Below are positions 51,735 through 62,500 of a stretch of DNA of 64,000 nt, in pieces. The notes below the pieces were generated by a model. The model saw nothing but the letters and a program-made list of their open reading frames with translations. It did no database searches and was not told the origin of the DNA. Source of the stretch: Lasioglossum baleicum (Eukaryota > Arthropoda > Insecta > Hymenoptera > Halictidae); assembly GCF_051020765.1 (NCBI RefSeq), contig NW_027469556.1, forward strand, positions 39,062 through 103,061, in the 5' to 3' direction. Position numbers and translations under genes: made by a program. Position 1 is the stretch's first letter. Each line of letters begins with the position of its first letter.

Positions 51735-54238
51735 GGCTAGTCGAGCAAAAACACGTGCGAGAGGATGCATCCCGCAGGATAGTCGAGCAAAAACACGTGC
51801 GAGAGGATGCACCCCGCAGGCTAGTCGAGTAAAAACACGTGCGAGAGGATACATCCCGCAGGCTAGTCGAGTAAAAACACGTGAGAGATGATGCATCCCG
51901 CAGGCTAGTCGAGTAAAAAGACGTGCGAGAGGATGCATCCCGCAGGCTAGTCGAGTAAAAACACGTGCGAGAGGATGCATCCCGCAGGCTAGTCGAGTAA
52001 AAACACGTGCGAGAGGATGCATCCCGCAGGCTAGTCGAGTAAAAAGACGTGCGAGAGGATGCATCCCGCAGGCTAGTCGAGTAAAAACACGTGCGAGAGG
52101 ATGCATCCCGCAGGCTAGTCGAGTAAAAACACGTGCGGGAGGATGCATCCCGCAGGCTAGTCGAGTAAAAACACGTGCGAGAGGATGCATCCCGCAGGCT
52201 AGTCGAGTAAAAACACGTGCGAGAGGATGCATCCCGCAGGCTAGTCGAGTAAAAACACGTGCGAGAGGGTGCATCCCGCAGGCTGGTCGAGTAAAAACAC
52301 GTGCGAGAGGATGCATCCCGCAGGCTAGTCCAGTAAAAACACGTGCGGGAGGATGCATCCCGCAGGCTAGTCGAGCAAAAACACGTGCGAGAGGATGCAT
52401 CCCGCAGGCTAATCGAGCAAAAACACGTGCGAGAGGATGCATCCCGCAGGCTAGTCGAGCAAAAACACGTGCGAGAGGATGCATCCCGCAGGCTAGTCGA
52501 GCAAAAACACGTGTGAGAGGATGCATTCCGCAGGCTAGTCGAGTAAAAACACGTGCGAGAGGATACATCCCGCAGGCTAGTCGAGTAAAAACACGTGCGA
52601 GAGGATGCATCCCGCAGGCTAGTCGAGTAAAAAGACGTGCGAGAGGATGCATCCCGCAGGCTAGTCGAGTAAAAAAACGTGCGAGAGGATGCATCCCGCA
52701 GGCTAGTCGAGTATAAACACGTGCGGGAGGATGCATCCCGCAGGCTAGTCGAGTAAAAACACGTGCGAGAGGATGCTTCCCGCAGGCTAGTCGAGTAAAA
52801 ACACGTGCGAGAGGATGCATCCCGCAGGCTAGTCGAGTAAAAACACGTGCGAGAGGATGCATCCCGCAGGCTAGTCGAGTAAAAACACGTGCGAGAAGAT
52901 GCATCCCGCAGGCTAGTCCAGTAAAAACACGTGCGAGAGGATGCATCCCGCAGGCTAGTCGAGTAAAAACACGTGCGGGAGGATGCATCCCGCAGGCTAG
53001 TCGAGCAAAAACACGTGCGAGAGGATGCATCCCGCAGGCTAGTCTAGCAAAAACACGTGCGAGAGGATGCATCCCGCAGGCTAGTCGAGCAAAAACACGT
53101 GCGAGAGGATGCATCCCGCAGGCTAGTCGAGCAAAAACACGTGCGAGATCATGCATCCCGCAGGCTAGTCGAGTAAAAACACGTGCGAGAGGATACATCC
53201 CGCAGGCTAGTCGAGTAAAAACACGTGCGAGAGGATGCATCCCGCAGGCTAGTCGTGTGAAAACATGTGCGGGAGGATGCATCCCGCAGGCTAGTCGAGT
53301 AAAAACACGTGCGAGAGGATGCATCCCGCAGGCTAGTCGAGTAAAACACGTGCGAGAGGATGCATCCCGCAGGCTAGTCGAGCAAAAACACGTGCGAGAG
53401 GATGCATCCCGCAGGCTAGTCGAGCAAAAACACGTGCGAGAGGATGCATCCCGCAGGCTAGTCGAGTAAAAACACGTGCGAGAGGATGCTTCCCGCAGGC
53501 TAGTCGAGTAAAAACACGTGCGAGAGGATGCATCCCGCAGGCTAGTCGAGTAAAAACACGTGCGAGAGGATGCATCCCGCAGGCTAGTCGAGTAAAAACA
53601 CGTGCGAGAGGATGCATCCCGCAGGCTAGTCGAGTAAAAACACGTGCGGGAGGATGCATCCCGCAGGCTAGTCGAGTAAAAACACGTGCGAGAGGATGCA
53701 TCCCGCAGGCTAGTCGAGTAAAAACACGTGAGAGAGGATGCATCCCGCAGGCTAGTCGAGTAAAAACACGTGCGAGAGGGTGCATCCCGCAGGCTGGTCG
53801 AGTAAAAACACGTGCGAGAGGATGCATCCCGCAGGCTAGTCCAGTAAAAACACGTGCGGGAGGATGCATCCCGCAGGCTAGTCGAGCAAAAACACGTGCG
53901 AGAGGATACATCCCGCAGGCTAGTCGAGTAAAAACACGTGCGAGAGGATGCATCCCGCAGGCTAGTCGAGTAAAAAGACGTGCGAGAGGATGCATCCCGC
54001 AGGCTAGTCGAGTAAAAACACGTGCGAGAGGATGCATCCCGCAGGCTAGTCGCGTAAAAACACGTGCGAGAGGATGCATCCCGCAGGCTAGTCGAGTAAA
54101 AACACGTGCGAGAGGGTGCATCCCGCAGGCTAGTCGAGTAAAAACACGTGCGAGAGGATGCATCCCGCAGGCTAGTCCAGTAAAAACACGTGCGAGAGGA
54201 TGCATCCCGCCGGCTAGTTGAGTAAAAACACGTGCGAG

Positions 54239-54328
54239 GTTTTGTGGGATGCGTATGCGCAGGTTTTGTGGGATGCGCATGCGCAGGTTTTTTGGGATGC
54301 GCATGCGCAGGTTTTTTGGGACGCGCAT
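54239..54328. repeat. 24-bp module, 4 subunits
   Basis: Same variant set as 49136, followed by an ATGCACCCC unit. Confidence 0.95.
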
Positions 54329-54775
54329 GGCTAGTCGAGCAAAAACACGTGCGAGAGGATGCATCCCGCAGGCTAGTCGAGCAAAAACACGTGCGAGAGG
54401 ATGCACCCCGCAGGCTAGTCGAGTAAAAACACGTGCGAGAGGATACATCCCGCAGGCTAGTCGAGTAAAAACACGTGAGAGATGATGCATCCCGCAGGCT
54501 AGTCGAGTAAAAAGACGTGCGAGAGGATGCATCCCGCAGGCTAGTCGAGTAAAAACACGTGCGAGAGGATGCATCCCGCAGGCTAGTCGAGTAAAAACAC
54601 GTGCAAGAGGATGCTTCCCGCAGGCTAGTCGAGTAAAAACACGTGCGAGAGGATGCTTCCCGCAGGCTAGTTGAGTAAAAACACGTGCGAGAGGATGCAT
54701 CCCGCAGGCTAGTCCAGTAAAAACACGTGCGAGAGGATGCATCCCGCAGGCTAGTCGAGTAAAAACACGTGCGAG

Positions 54776-54841
54776 GTTTTGTGGGATGCGCATGCGCTGG
54801 TTTTTTGGGGTGCGCATGCGCAGGTTTTTTGGGATGCGCAC
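54776..54841. repeat. 24-bp module, 3 subunits, variant
   Basis: GCGCTGG, GGGGTGCGC and final GCGCAC as in module 2211 near the left end. Confidence 0.95.
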
Positions 54842-55162
54842 GGCTAGTCGAGCAAAAACACGTGCGAGAGGATGCATCCCGCAGGCTAGTCGAGCAAAAA
54901 CACGTGCGAGAGGATGCATCCCGCAGGCTAGTCGAGTAAAAACACGTGCGAGAGGATACATCCCGCAGGCTAGTCGAGTAAAAACACGTGCGAGAGGATG
55001 CATCCCGCAGGCTAGTCGAGTAAAAACACGTGCGAGAGGATGCATCCCGCAGGCTAGTCCAGTAAAAACACGTGCAAGAGGATGCATCCCGCAGGCTAGT
55101 CGAGTAAAAACACGTGCGAGAGGATGCATCCCGCAGGCTAGTCGAGTAAAAACACGTGCGAG

Positions 55163-55204
55163 GTTTTGTGGGATGCGCATGCGCTGGTTTTTTGGGATGC
55201 GCAT
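55163..55204. repeat. 24-bp module, 2 subunits
   Basis: Same short form as 809 and 57332. Followed by seven GCAAAA units in a row, the longest such run I saw. Confidence 0.95.
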
Positions 55205-56071
55205 GGCTAGTCGAGCAAAAACACGTGCGAGATGATACATCCCGCAGGCTAGTCGAGCAAAAACACGTGCGAGAGGATGCATCCCGCAGGCTAGTCGAGC
55301 AAAAACACGTGCGAGAGGATGCATCCCGCAGGCTAGTCGAGCAAAAACACGTGCGAGAGGATGCATCCCGCAGGCTAGTCGAGCAAAAACACGTGCGAGA
55401 GGATGCATCCCGCAGGCTAGTCGAGCAAAAACACGTGCGAGAGGATGCATCCCGCAGGCTAGTCGAGCAAAAACACGTGCGAGATGATGCATCCCGCAGG
55501 CTAGTCGAGTAAAAACACGTGCGAGAGGATACATCCCGCAGGCTAGTCGAGTAAAAACACGTGCGAGAGGATGCATCCCGCAGGCTAGTCGAGTAAAAAG
55601 ACGTGCGAGAGGATGCATCCCGCAGGCTAGTCGAGTAAAAACACGTGCGAGAGGATGCATCCCGCAGGCTAGTCGCGTAAAAACACGTGCGAGAGGATGC
55701 ATCCCGCAGGCTAGTCGAGCAAAAACACGTGCGAGAGGATGCATCCCGCAGGCTAGTCGAGCAAAAACACGTGCGAGAGGATGCATCCCGCAGGCTAGTC
55801 GAGTAAAAACACGTGCGAGAGGATACATCCCGCAGGCTAGTCGAGTAAAAACACGTGCGAGAGGATGCATCCCGCAGGCTAGTCGCGTAAAAACACGTGC
55901 GAGAGGATGCATCCCGCAGGCTAGTCGAGTAAAAACACGTGCGAGAGGGTGCATCCCGCAGGCTAGTCGAGTAAAAACACGTGCGAGAGGATGCATTCCG
56001 CAGGCTAGTCCAGTAAAAACACGTGCGAGAGGATGCATCCCGCCGGCTAGTTGAGTAAAAACACGTGCGAG

Positions 56072-56161
56072 GTTTTGTGGGATGCGTATGCGCAGGTTTT
56101 TTGGGATGCGCATGCGCAGGTTTTTTGGGATGCGCATGCGCAGGTTTTTTGGGACGCGCAT
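56072..56161. repeat. 24-bp module, 4 subunits
   Basis: As 54239, but the second subunit already has the TTTTTTG form. Confidence 0.95.
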
Positions 56162-56608
56162 GGCTAGTCGAGCAAAAACACGTGCGAGAGGATGCATCCC
56201 GCAGGCTAGTCGAGCAAAAACACGTGCGAGAGGATGCACCCCGCAGGCTAGTCGAGTAAAAACTCGTGCGAGAGGATACATCCCGTAGGCTAGTCGAGTA
56301 AAAACACGTGAGAGATGATGCATCCCGCAGGCTAGTCGAGTAAAAAGACGTGCGAGAGGATGCATCCCGCAGGCTAGTCGAGTAAAAACACGTGCGAGAG
56401 GATGCATCCCGCAGGCTAGTCGAGTAAAAACACGTGCAAGAGGATGCTTCCCGCAGGCTAGTCGAGTAAAAACACGTGCGAGAGGATGCTTCCCGCAGGC
56501 TAGTCGAGTAAAAACACGTGCGAGAGGATGCATCCCGCAGGCTAGTCCAGTAAAAACACGTGCGAGAGGATGCATCCCGCAGGCTAGTCGAGTAAAAACA
56601 CGTGCGAG

Positions 56609-56674
56609 GTTTTGTGGGATGCGCATGCGCTGGTTTTTTGGGGTGCGCATGCGCAGGTTTTTTGGGATGCGCAC
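56609..56674. repeat. 24-bp module, 3 subunits, variant
   Basis: Copy of 54776, offset 1,833 bp. Shares its downstream GAGCATGC and GGCTGGTCG units with the region after 2211. Confidence 0.95.
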
Positions 56675-57331
56675 GGCTAGTCGAGCAAAAACACGTGCGA
56701 GAGGATGCATCCCGCAGGCTAGTCGAGCAAAAACACGTGCGAGAGGATGCATCCCGCAGGCTAGTCGAGTAAAAACACGTGCGAGAGGATACATCCCGCA
56801 GGCTAGTCGAGTAAAAACACGTGCGAGAGGATGCATCCCGCAGGCTAGTCGAGTAAAAACACGTGCGGGAGGATGCATCCCGCAGGCTAGTGGAGTAAAA
56901 ACACGTGCGAGAGGATACATCCCGTAGGCTAGTCGAGTAAAAACACGTGCGAGAGCATGCATCCCGCAGGCTAGTCGAGTAAAAACACGTGCGAGAGGGT
57001 GCATCCCGCAGGCTGGTCGAGTAAAAACACGTGCGAGAGGATGCATCCCGCAGGCTAGTCCAGTAAAAACACGTGCGGGAGGATGCATCCCGCAGGCTAG
57101 TCGAGCAAAAACACGTGCGAGAGGATGCATCCCGCAGGCTAATCGAGCAAAAACACGTGCGAGAGGATGCATCCCGCAGGCTAGTCGAGCAAAAACACGT
57201 GCGAGAGGATGCATCCCGCAGGCTAGTCGAGTAAAAACACGTGCGAGAGGATGCATCCCGCAGGCTAGTCCAGTAAAAACACGTGCGAGAGGATGCATCC
57301 CGCAGGCTAGTCGAGTAAAAACACGTGCGAG

Positions 57332-57373
57332 GTTTTGTGGGATGCGCATGCGCTGGTTTTTTGGGATGCGCAT
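57332..57373. repeat. 24-bp module, 2 subunits
   Basis: Match to module 809 at offset 56,523 bp, the same offset as the rare CTAGCAGAG plus short A-run (1071 and 57594). Confidence 0.95.
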
Positions 57374-58448
57374 GGCTAGTCGAGCAAAAACACGTGCGAG
57401 AGGATACATCCCGCAGGCTAGTCGAGCAAAAACACGTGCGAGAGGATGCATCCCGCAGGCTAGTCGAGTAAAAACACGTGCGAGAGGATACATTCCGCAG
57501 GCTAGTCGAGTAAAAACACGTGCGAGAGGATGCATCCCGCAGGCTAGTCGAGTAAAAACACGTGCGGGAGGATGCATCCCGCAGGCTAGCAGAGTAAAAC
57601 ACGTGCGTGAGGATGCATCCCGCAGGCTAGTCGAGTAAAAACACGTGCGAGAGGATGCATCCCGCAGGCTAGTGGAGTAAAAACACGTGCGAGAGGATAC
57701 ATCCCGTAGGCTAGTCGAGTAAAAACACGTGCGAGAGCATGCATCCCGCAGGCTAGTCGAGTAAAAACACGTGCGAGAGGGTGCATCCCGCAGGCTGGTC
57801 GAGTAAAAACACGTGCGAGAGGATGCATCCCGCAGGCTAGTCCAGTAAAAACACGTGCGAGAGGATGCATCCCGCAGGCTAGTCGAGTAAAAACACGTGC
57901 GGGAGGATGCATCCCGCAGGCTAGTCGAGCAAAAACACGTGCGAGAGGATGCATCCCGCAGGCTAGTCGAGCAAAAACACGTGCGAGAGGATGCATCCCG
58001 CAGGCTAGTCGAGCAAAAACACGTGCGAGATGATGCATCCCGCAGGCTAGTCGAGTAAAAACACGTGCGAGAGGATACATCCCGCAGGCTAGTCGAGTAA
58101 AAACACGGGCGAGAGGATGCATCCCGCAGGCTAGTCGAGTAAAAACACGTGCGGGAGGATGCATCCCGCAGGCTAGTCGAGTAAAAACACGTGCGAGAGG
58201 ATGCATCCTGCAGGCTAGTCGAGTAAAACACGTGCGAGAGGATGCATCCCGCAGGCTAGCCGAGCAAAAACACGTGCGAGAGGATACATCCCGCAGGCTA
58301 GTCGAGTAAAAACACGTGCGAGAGGATGCATCCCGCAGGCTAGTCGAGTAAAAACACGTGCGAGAGGATGCATCCCGCAGGCTAGTCCAGTAAAAACACG
58401 TGCGAGAGGATGCATCCCGCAGGCTAGTCGAGTAAAAACACGTGCGAG

Positions 58449-58538
58449 GTTTTGTGGGATGCGCATGCGCAGGTTTTGTGGGATGCGCATGCGCAGGTTT
58501 TTTGGGATGCGCATGCGCAGGTTTTTTGGGATGCGCAT
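58449..58538. repeat. 24-bp module, 4 subunits
   Basis: Standard form with three perfect junction palindromes. Confidence 0.95.
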
Positions 58539-59446
58539 GGCTAGTCGAGCAAAAACACGTGCGAGAGGATGCATCCCGCAGGCTAGTCGAGCAAAAACAC
58601 GTGCGAGAGGATGCATCCCGCAGGCTAGTCGAGTAAAAACACGTGCGAGAGGATGCATCCCGCAGGCTAGTGGAGTAAAAACACGTGCGAGAGGATACAT
58701 CCCGTAGGCTAGTCGAGTAAAAACACGTGCGAGAGCATGCATCCCGCAGGCTAGTCGAGTAAAAACACGTGCGAGAGGGTGCATCCCGCAGGCTGGTCGA
58801 CTAAAAACACGTGCGAGAGGATGCATCCCGCAGGCTAGTCCAGTAAAAACACGTGCGAGAGGATGCATCCCGCAGGCTAGTCGAGTAAAAACACGTGCGG
58901 GAGGATGCATCCCGCAGGCTAGTCGAGCAAAAACACGTGCGAGAGGATGCATCCCGCAGGCTAGTCGAGCAAAAACACGTGCGAGAGGATGCATCCCGCA
59001 GGCTAGTCGAGCAAAAACACGTGCGAGATGATGCATCCCGCAGGCTAGTCGAGTAAAAACACGTGCGAGAGGATACATCCCGCAGGCTAGTCGAGTAAAA
59101 ACACGGGCGAGAGGATGCATCCCGCAGGCTAGTCGAGTAAAAACACGTGCGGGAGGATGCATCCCGCAGGCTAGTCGAGTAAAAACACGTGCGAGAGGAT
59201 GCATCCTGCAGGCTAGTCGAGTAAAACACGTGCGAGAGGATGCATCCCGCAGGCTAGCCGAGCAAAAACACGTGCGAGAGGATACATCCCGCAGGCTAGT
59301 CGAGTAAAAACACGTGCGAGAGGATGCATCCCGCAGGCTAGTCGAGTAAAAACACGTGCGAGAGGATGCATCCCGCAGGCTAGTCCAGTAAAAACACGTG
59401 CGAGAGGATGCATCCCGCAGGCTAGTCGAGTAAAAACACGTGCGAG

Positions 59447-59536
59447 GTTTTGTGGGATGCGCATGCGCAGGTTTTGTGGGATGCGCATGCGCAGGTTTTT
59501 TGGGATGCGCATGCGCAGGTTTTTTGGGATGCGCAT
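59447..59536. repeat. 24-bp module, 4 subunits, last in window
   Basis: Standard form, 998 bp after module 58449 with the same flanks (an AGCCGAGC unit upstream of both). Confidence 0.95.
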
Positions 59537-62500
59537 GGCTAGTCGAGCAAAAACACGTGCGAGAGGATGCATCCCGCAGGCTAGTCGAGCAAAAACACGT
59601 GCGAGAGGATGCATCCCGCAGGCTAGTCGAGCAAAAACACGTGCGAGAGGATGCATCCCGCAGGCTAGTCGAGTAAAACACGTGCGTGAGGATGCATCCC
59701 GCAGGCTGGTCGAGTAAAAACACGTGCGAGAGGATGCATCCCGCAGGCTAGTGGAGTAAAAACACGTGCGAGAGGATACATCCCGTAGGCTAGTCGAGTA
59801 AAAACACGTGCGAGAGCATGCATCCCGCAGGCTAGTCGAGTAAAAACACGTGCGAGAGGGTGCATCCCGCAGGCTGGTCGAGTAAAAACACGTGCGGGAG
59901 GATGCATCCCGCAGGCTAGTCCAGTAAAAACACGTGCGAGAGGATGCATCCCGCAGGCTAGTCGAGTAAAAACACGTGCGGGAGGATGCATCCCGCAGGC
60001 TAGTCGAGCAAAAACACGTGCGAGAGGATGCATCCCGCAGGCTAGTCGAGCAAAAACACGTGCGAGAGGATGCATCCCGCTGGCTAGTCGAGCAAAAACA
60101 CGTGCGAGAGGATGCATCCCGCAGGCTAGTCGAGCAAAAACACGTGCGAGATGATGCATCCCGCAGGCTAGTCGAGTAAAAACACGTGCGAGAGGATACA
60201 TCCCGCAGGCTAGTCGAGTAAAAACACGGGCGAGAGGATGCATCCCGCAGGCTAGTCGAGTAAAAACACGTGCGGGAGGATGCATCCCGCAGGCTAGTCG
60301 AGTAAAAACACGTGCGAGAGGATGCATCCTGCAGGCTAGTCGAGTAAAACACGTGCGAGAGGATGCATCCCGCAGGCTAGTCGAGCAAAAACACGTGCGA
60401 GAGGATGCATCCTGCAGGCTAGTCGAGCAAAAACACGTGCGAGAGGATGCATCCCGCAGGCTAGTCGAGTAAAAACACGTGCGAGAGGATGCTTCCCGCA
60501 GGCTAGTCGAGTAAAAACACGTGCGAGAGGATGCTTCCCGCAGGCTAGTCGAGTAAAAACACGTGCGAGAGGATGCATCCCGCAGGCTAGTCGAGTAAAA
60601 ACACGTGCGGGAGGATGCATCCCGCAGGCTAGTCGAGCAAAAACACGTGCGAGAGGGTGCATCCCGCAGGCTGGTCGAGTAAAAACACGTGCGGGAGGAT
60701 GCATCCCGCAGGCTAGTCCAGTAAAAACACGTGCGAGAGGATGCATCCCGCAGGCTAGTCGAGTAAAAACACGTGCGGGAGGATGCATCCCGCAGGCTAG
60801 TCGAGCAAAAACACGTGCGAGAGGATGCATCCCGCAGGCTAGTCGAGCAAAAACACGTGCGAGAGGATGCATCCCGCAGGCTAGTCGAGCAAAAACACGT
60901 GCGAGAGGATGCATCCCGCAGGCTAGTCGAGCAAAAACACGTGCGAGATGATGCATCCCGCAGGCTAGTCGAGTAAAACACGTGCGTGAGGATGCATCCC
61001 GCAGGCTAGTCGAGTAAAAACACGTGCGAGAGGATGCATCCCGCAGGCTAGTGGAGTAAAAACACGTGCGAGAGGATACATCCCGTAGGCTAGTCGAGTG
61101 AAAACACGTGCGAGAGCATGCATCCCGCAGGCTAGTCGAGTAAAAACACGTGCGAGAGGGTGCATCCCGCAGGCTGGTCGACTAAAAACACGTGCGAGAG
61201 GATGCATCCCGCAGGCTAGTCCAGTAAAAACACGTGCGAGAGGATGCATCCCGCAGGCTAGTCGAGTAAAAACACGTGCGGGAGGATGCATCCCGCAGGC
61301 TAGTCGAGCAAAAACACGTGCGAGAGGATGCATCCCGCAGGCTAGTCGAGCAAAAACACGTGCGAGAGGATGCATCCCACAGGCTAGTCGAGCAAAAACA
61401 CGTGCGAGAGGATGCATCCCGCAGGCTAGTCGAGCAAAAACACGTGCGAGATGATGCATCCCGCAGGCTAGTCGAGTAAAAACACGTGCGAGAGGATACA
61501 TCCCGCAGGCTAGTCGAGTAAAAACACGGGCGAGAGGATGCATCCCGCAGGCTAGTCGAGTAAAAACACGTGCGAGAGGATGCATTCCGCAGGCTAGTCG
61601 AGTAAAAACACGTGCGAGAGGATACATCCCGCAGGCTAGTCGAGTAAAAACACGTGCGAGAGGATGCATCCCGCAGGCTAGTCGAGTAAAAAGACGTGCG
61701 AGAGGATGCATCCCGCAGGCTAGTCGAGTAAAAACACGTGCGAGAGGATGCTTCCCGCAGGCTAGTCGAGTAAAAACACGTGCGAGAGGATGCATCCCGC
61801 AGGCTAGTCGAGTAAAAACACGTGCGAGAGGATGCATCCCGCAGGCTAGTCGAGTAAAAACACGTGCGAGAAGATGCATCCCGCAGGCTAGTCCAGTAAA
61901 AACACGTGCGAGAGGATGCATCCCGCAGGCTAGTCGAGTAAAAACACGTGCGGGAGGATGCATCCCGCAGGCTAGTCGAGCAAAAACACGTGCGAGAGGA
62001 TGCATCCCGCAGGCTAGTCTAGCAAAAACACGTGCGAGAGGATGCATCCCGCAGGCTAGTCGAGCAAAAACACGTGCGAGAGGATGCATCCCGCAGGCTA
62101 GTCGAGCAAAAACACGTGCGAGATCATGCATCCCGCAGGCTAGTCGAGTAAAAACACGTGCGAGAGGATACATCCCGCAGGCTAGTCGAGTAAAAACACG
62201 TGCGAGAGGATGCATCCCGCAGGCTAGTCGAGTGAAAACACGTGCGGGAGGATGCATCCCGCAGGCTAGTCGAGTAAAAACACGTGCGAGAGGATGCATC
62301 CCGCAGGCTAGTCGAGTAAAACACGTGCGAGAGGATGCATCCCGCAGGCTAGTCGAGCAAAAACACGTGCGAGAGGATGCATCCCGCAGGCTAGTCGAGC
62401 AAAAACACGTGCGAGAGGATGCATCCCGCAGGCTAGTCGAGTAAAAACACGTGCGAGAGGATGCTTCCCGCAGGCTAGTCGAGTAAAAACACGTGCGAGA

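Larger units (their letters stand above)
48531..59536. repeat. Right block, modules about every 2.5 kb
   Basis: Four related 4-subunit modules with a GCGTATGCG first junction and a GACGCGCAT end start at 49136, 51645, 54239 and 56072. Each is preceded by a TAGTTGAGT unit. Pairs 54239+54776 and 56072+56609 share an offset of 1,833 bp. Modules 58449 and 59447 are 998 bp apart and share flanks. Units with GAGGGTGC followed by GGCTGGTCG recur through the block. Variants shared with the first 3.3 kb of the window are frequent after 54.7 kb. Confidence 0.85.

Noticed and set aside
51411..57602. Very long open frames, such as 2,063 codons on the minus strand here and 1,932 codons on the plus strand at 17506-23304
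   Set aside because: Several frames on both strands are open over the same bases because the unit is a multiple of three and lacks stops in those frames. The products are pure 14-residue repeats with no domain. 41-bp units shift the frame repeatedly, and no promoter, splice or start context can be told apart from the repeat itself.
809..59536. 24-bp modules as transposon or MITE insertions
   Set aside because: There are no terminal inverted repeats around the module and no target-site duplication. It replaces 15 bp of the unit at one fixed point, and its size varies by whole 24-bp steps. All copies are explained by array amplification.
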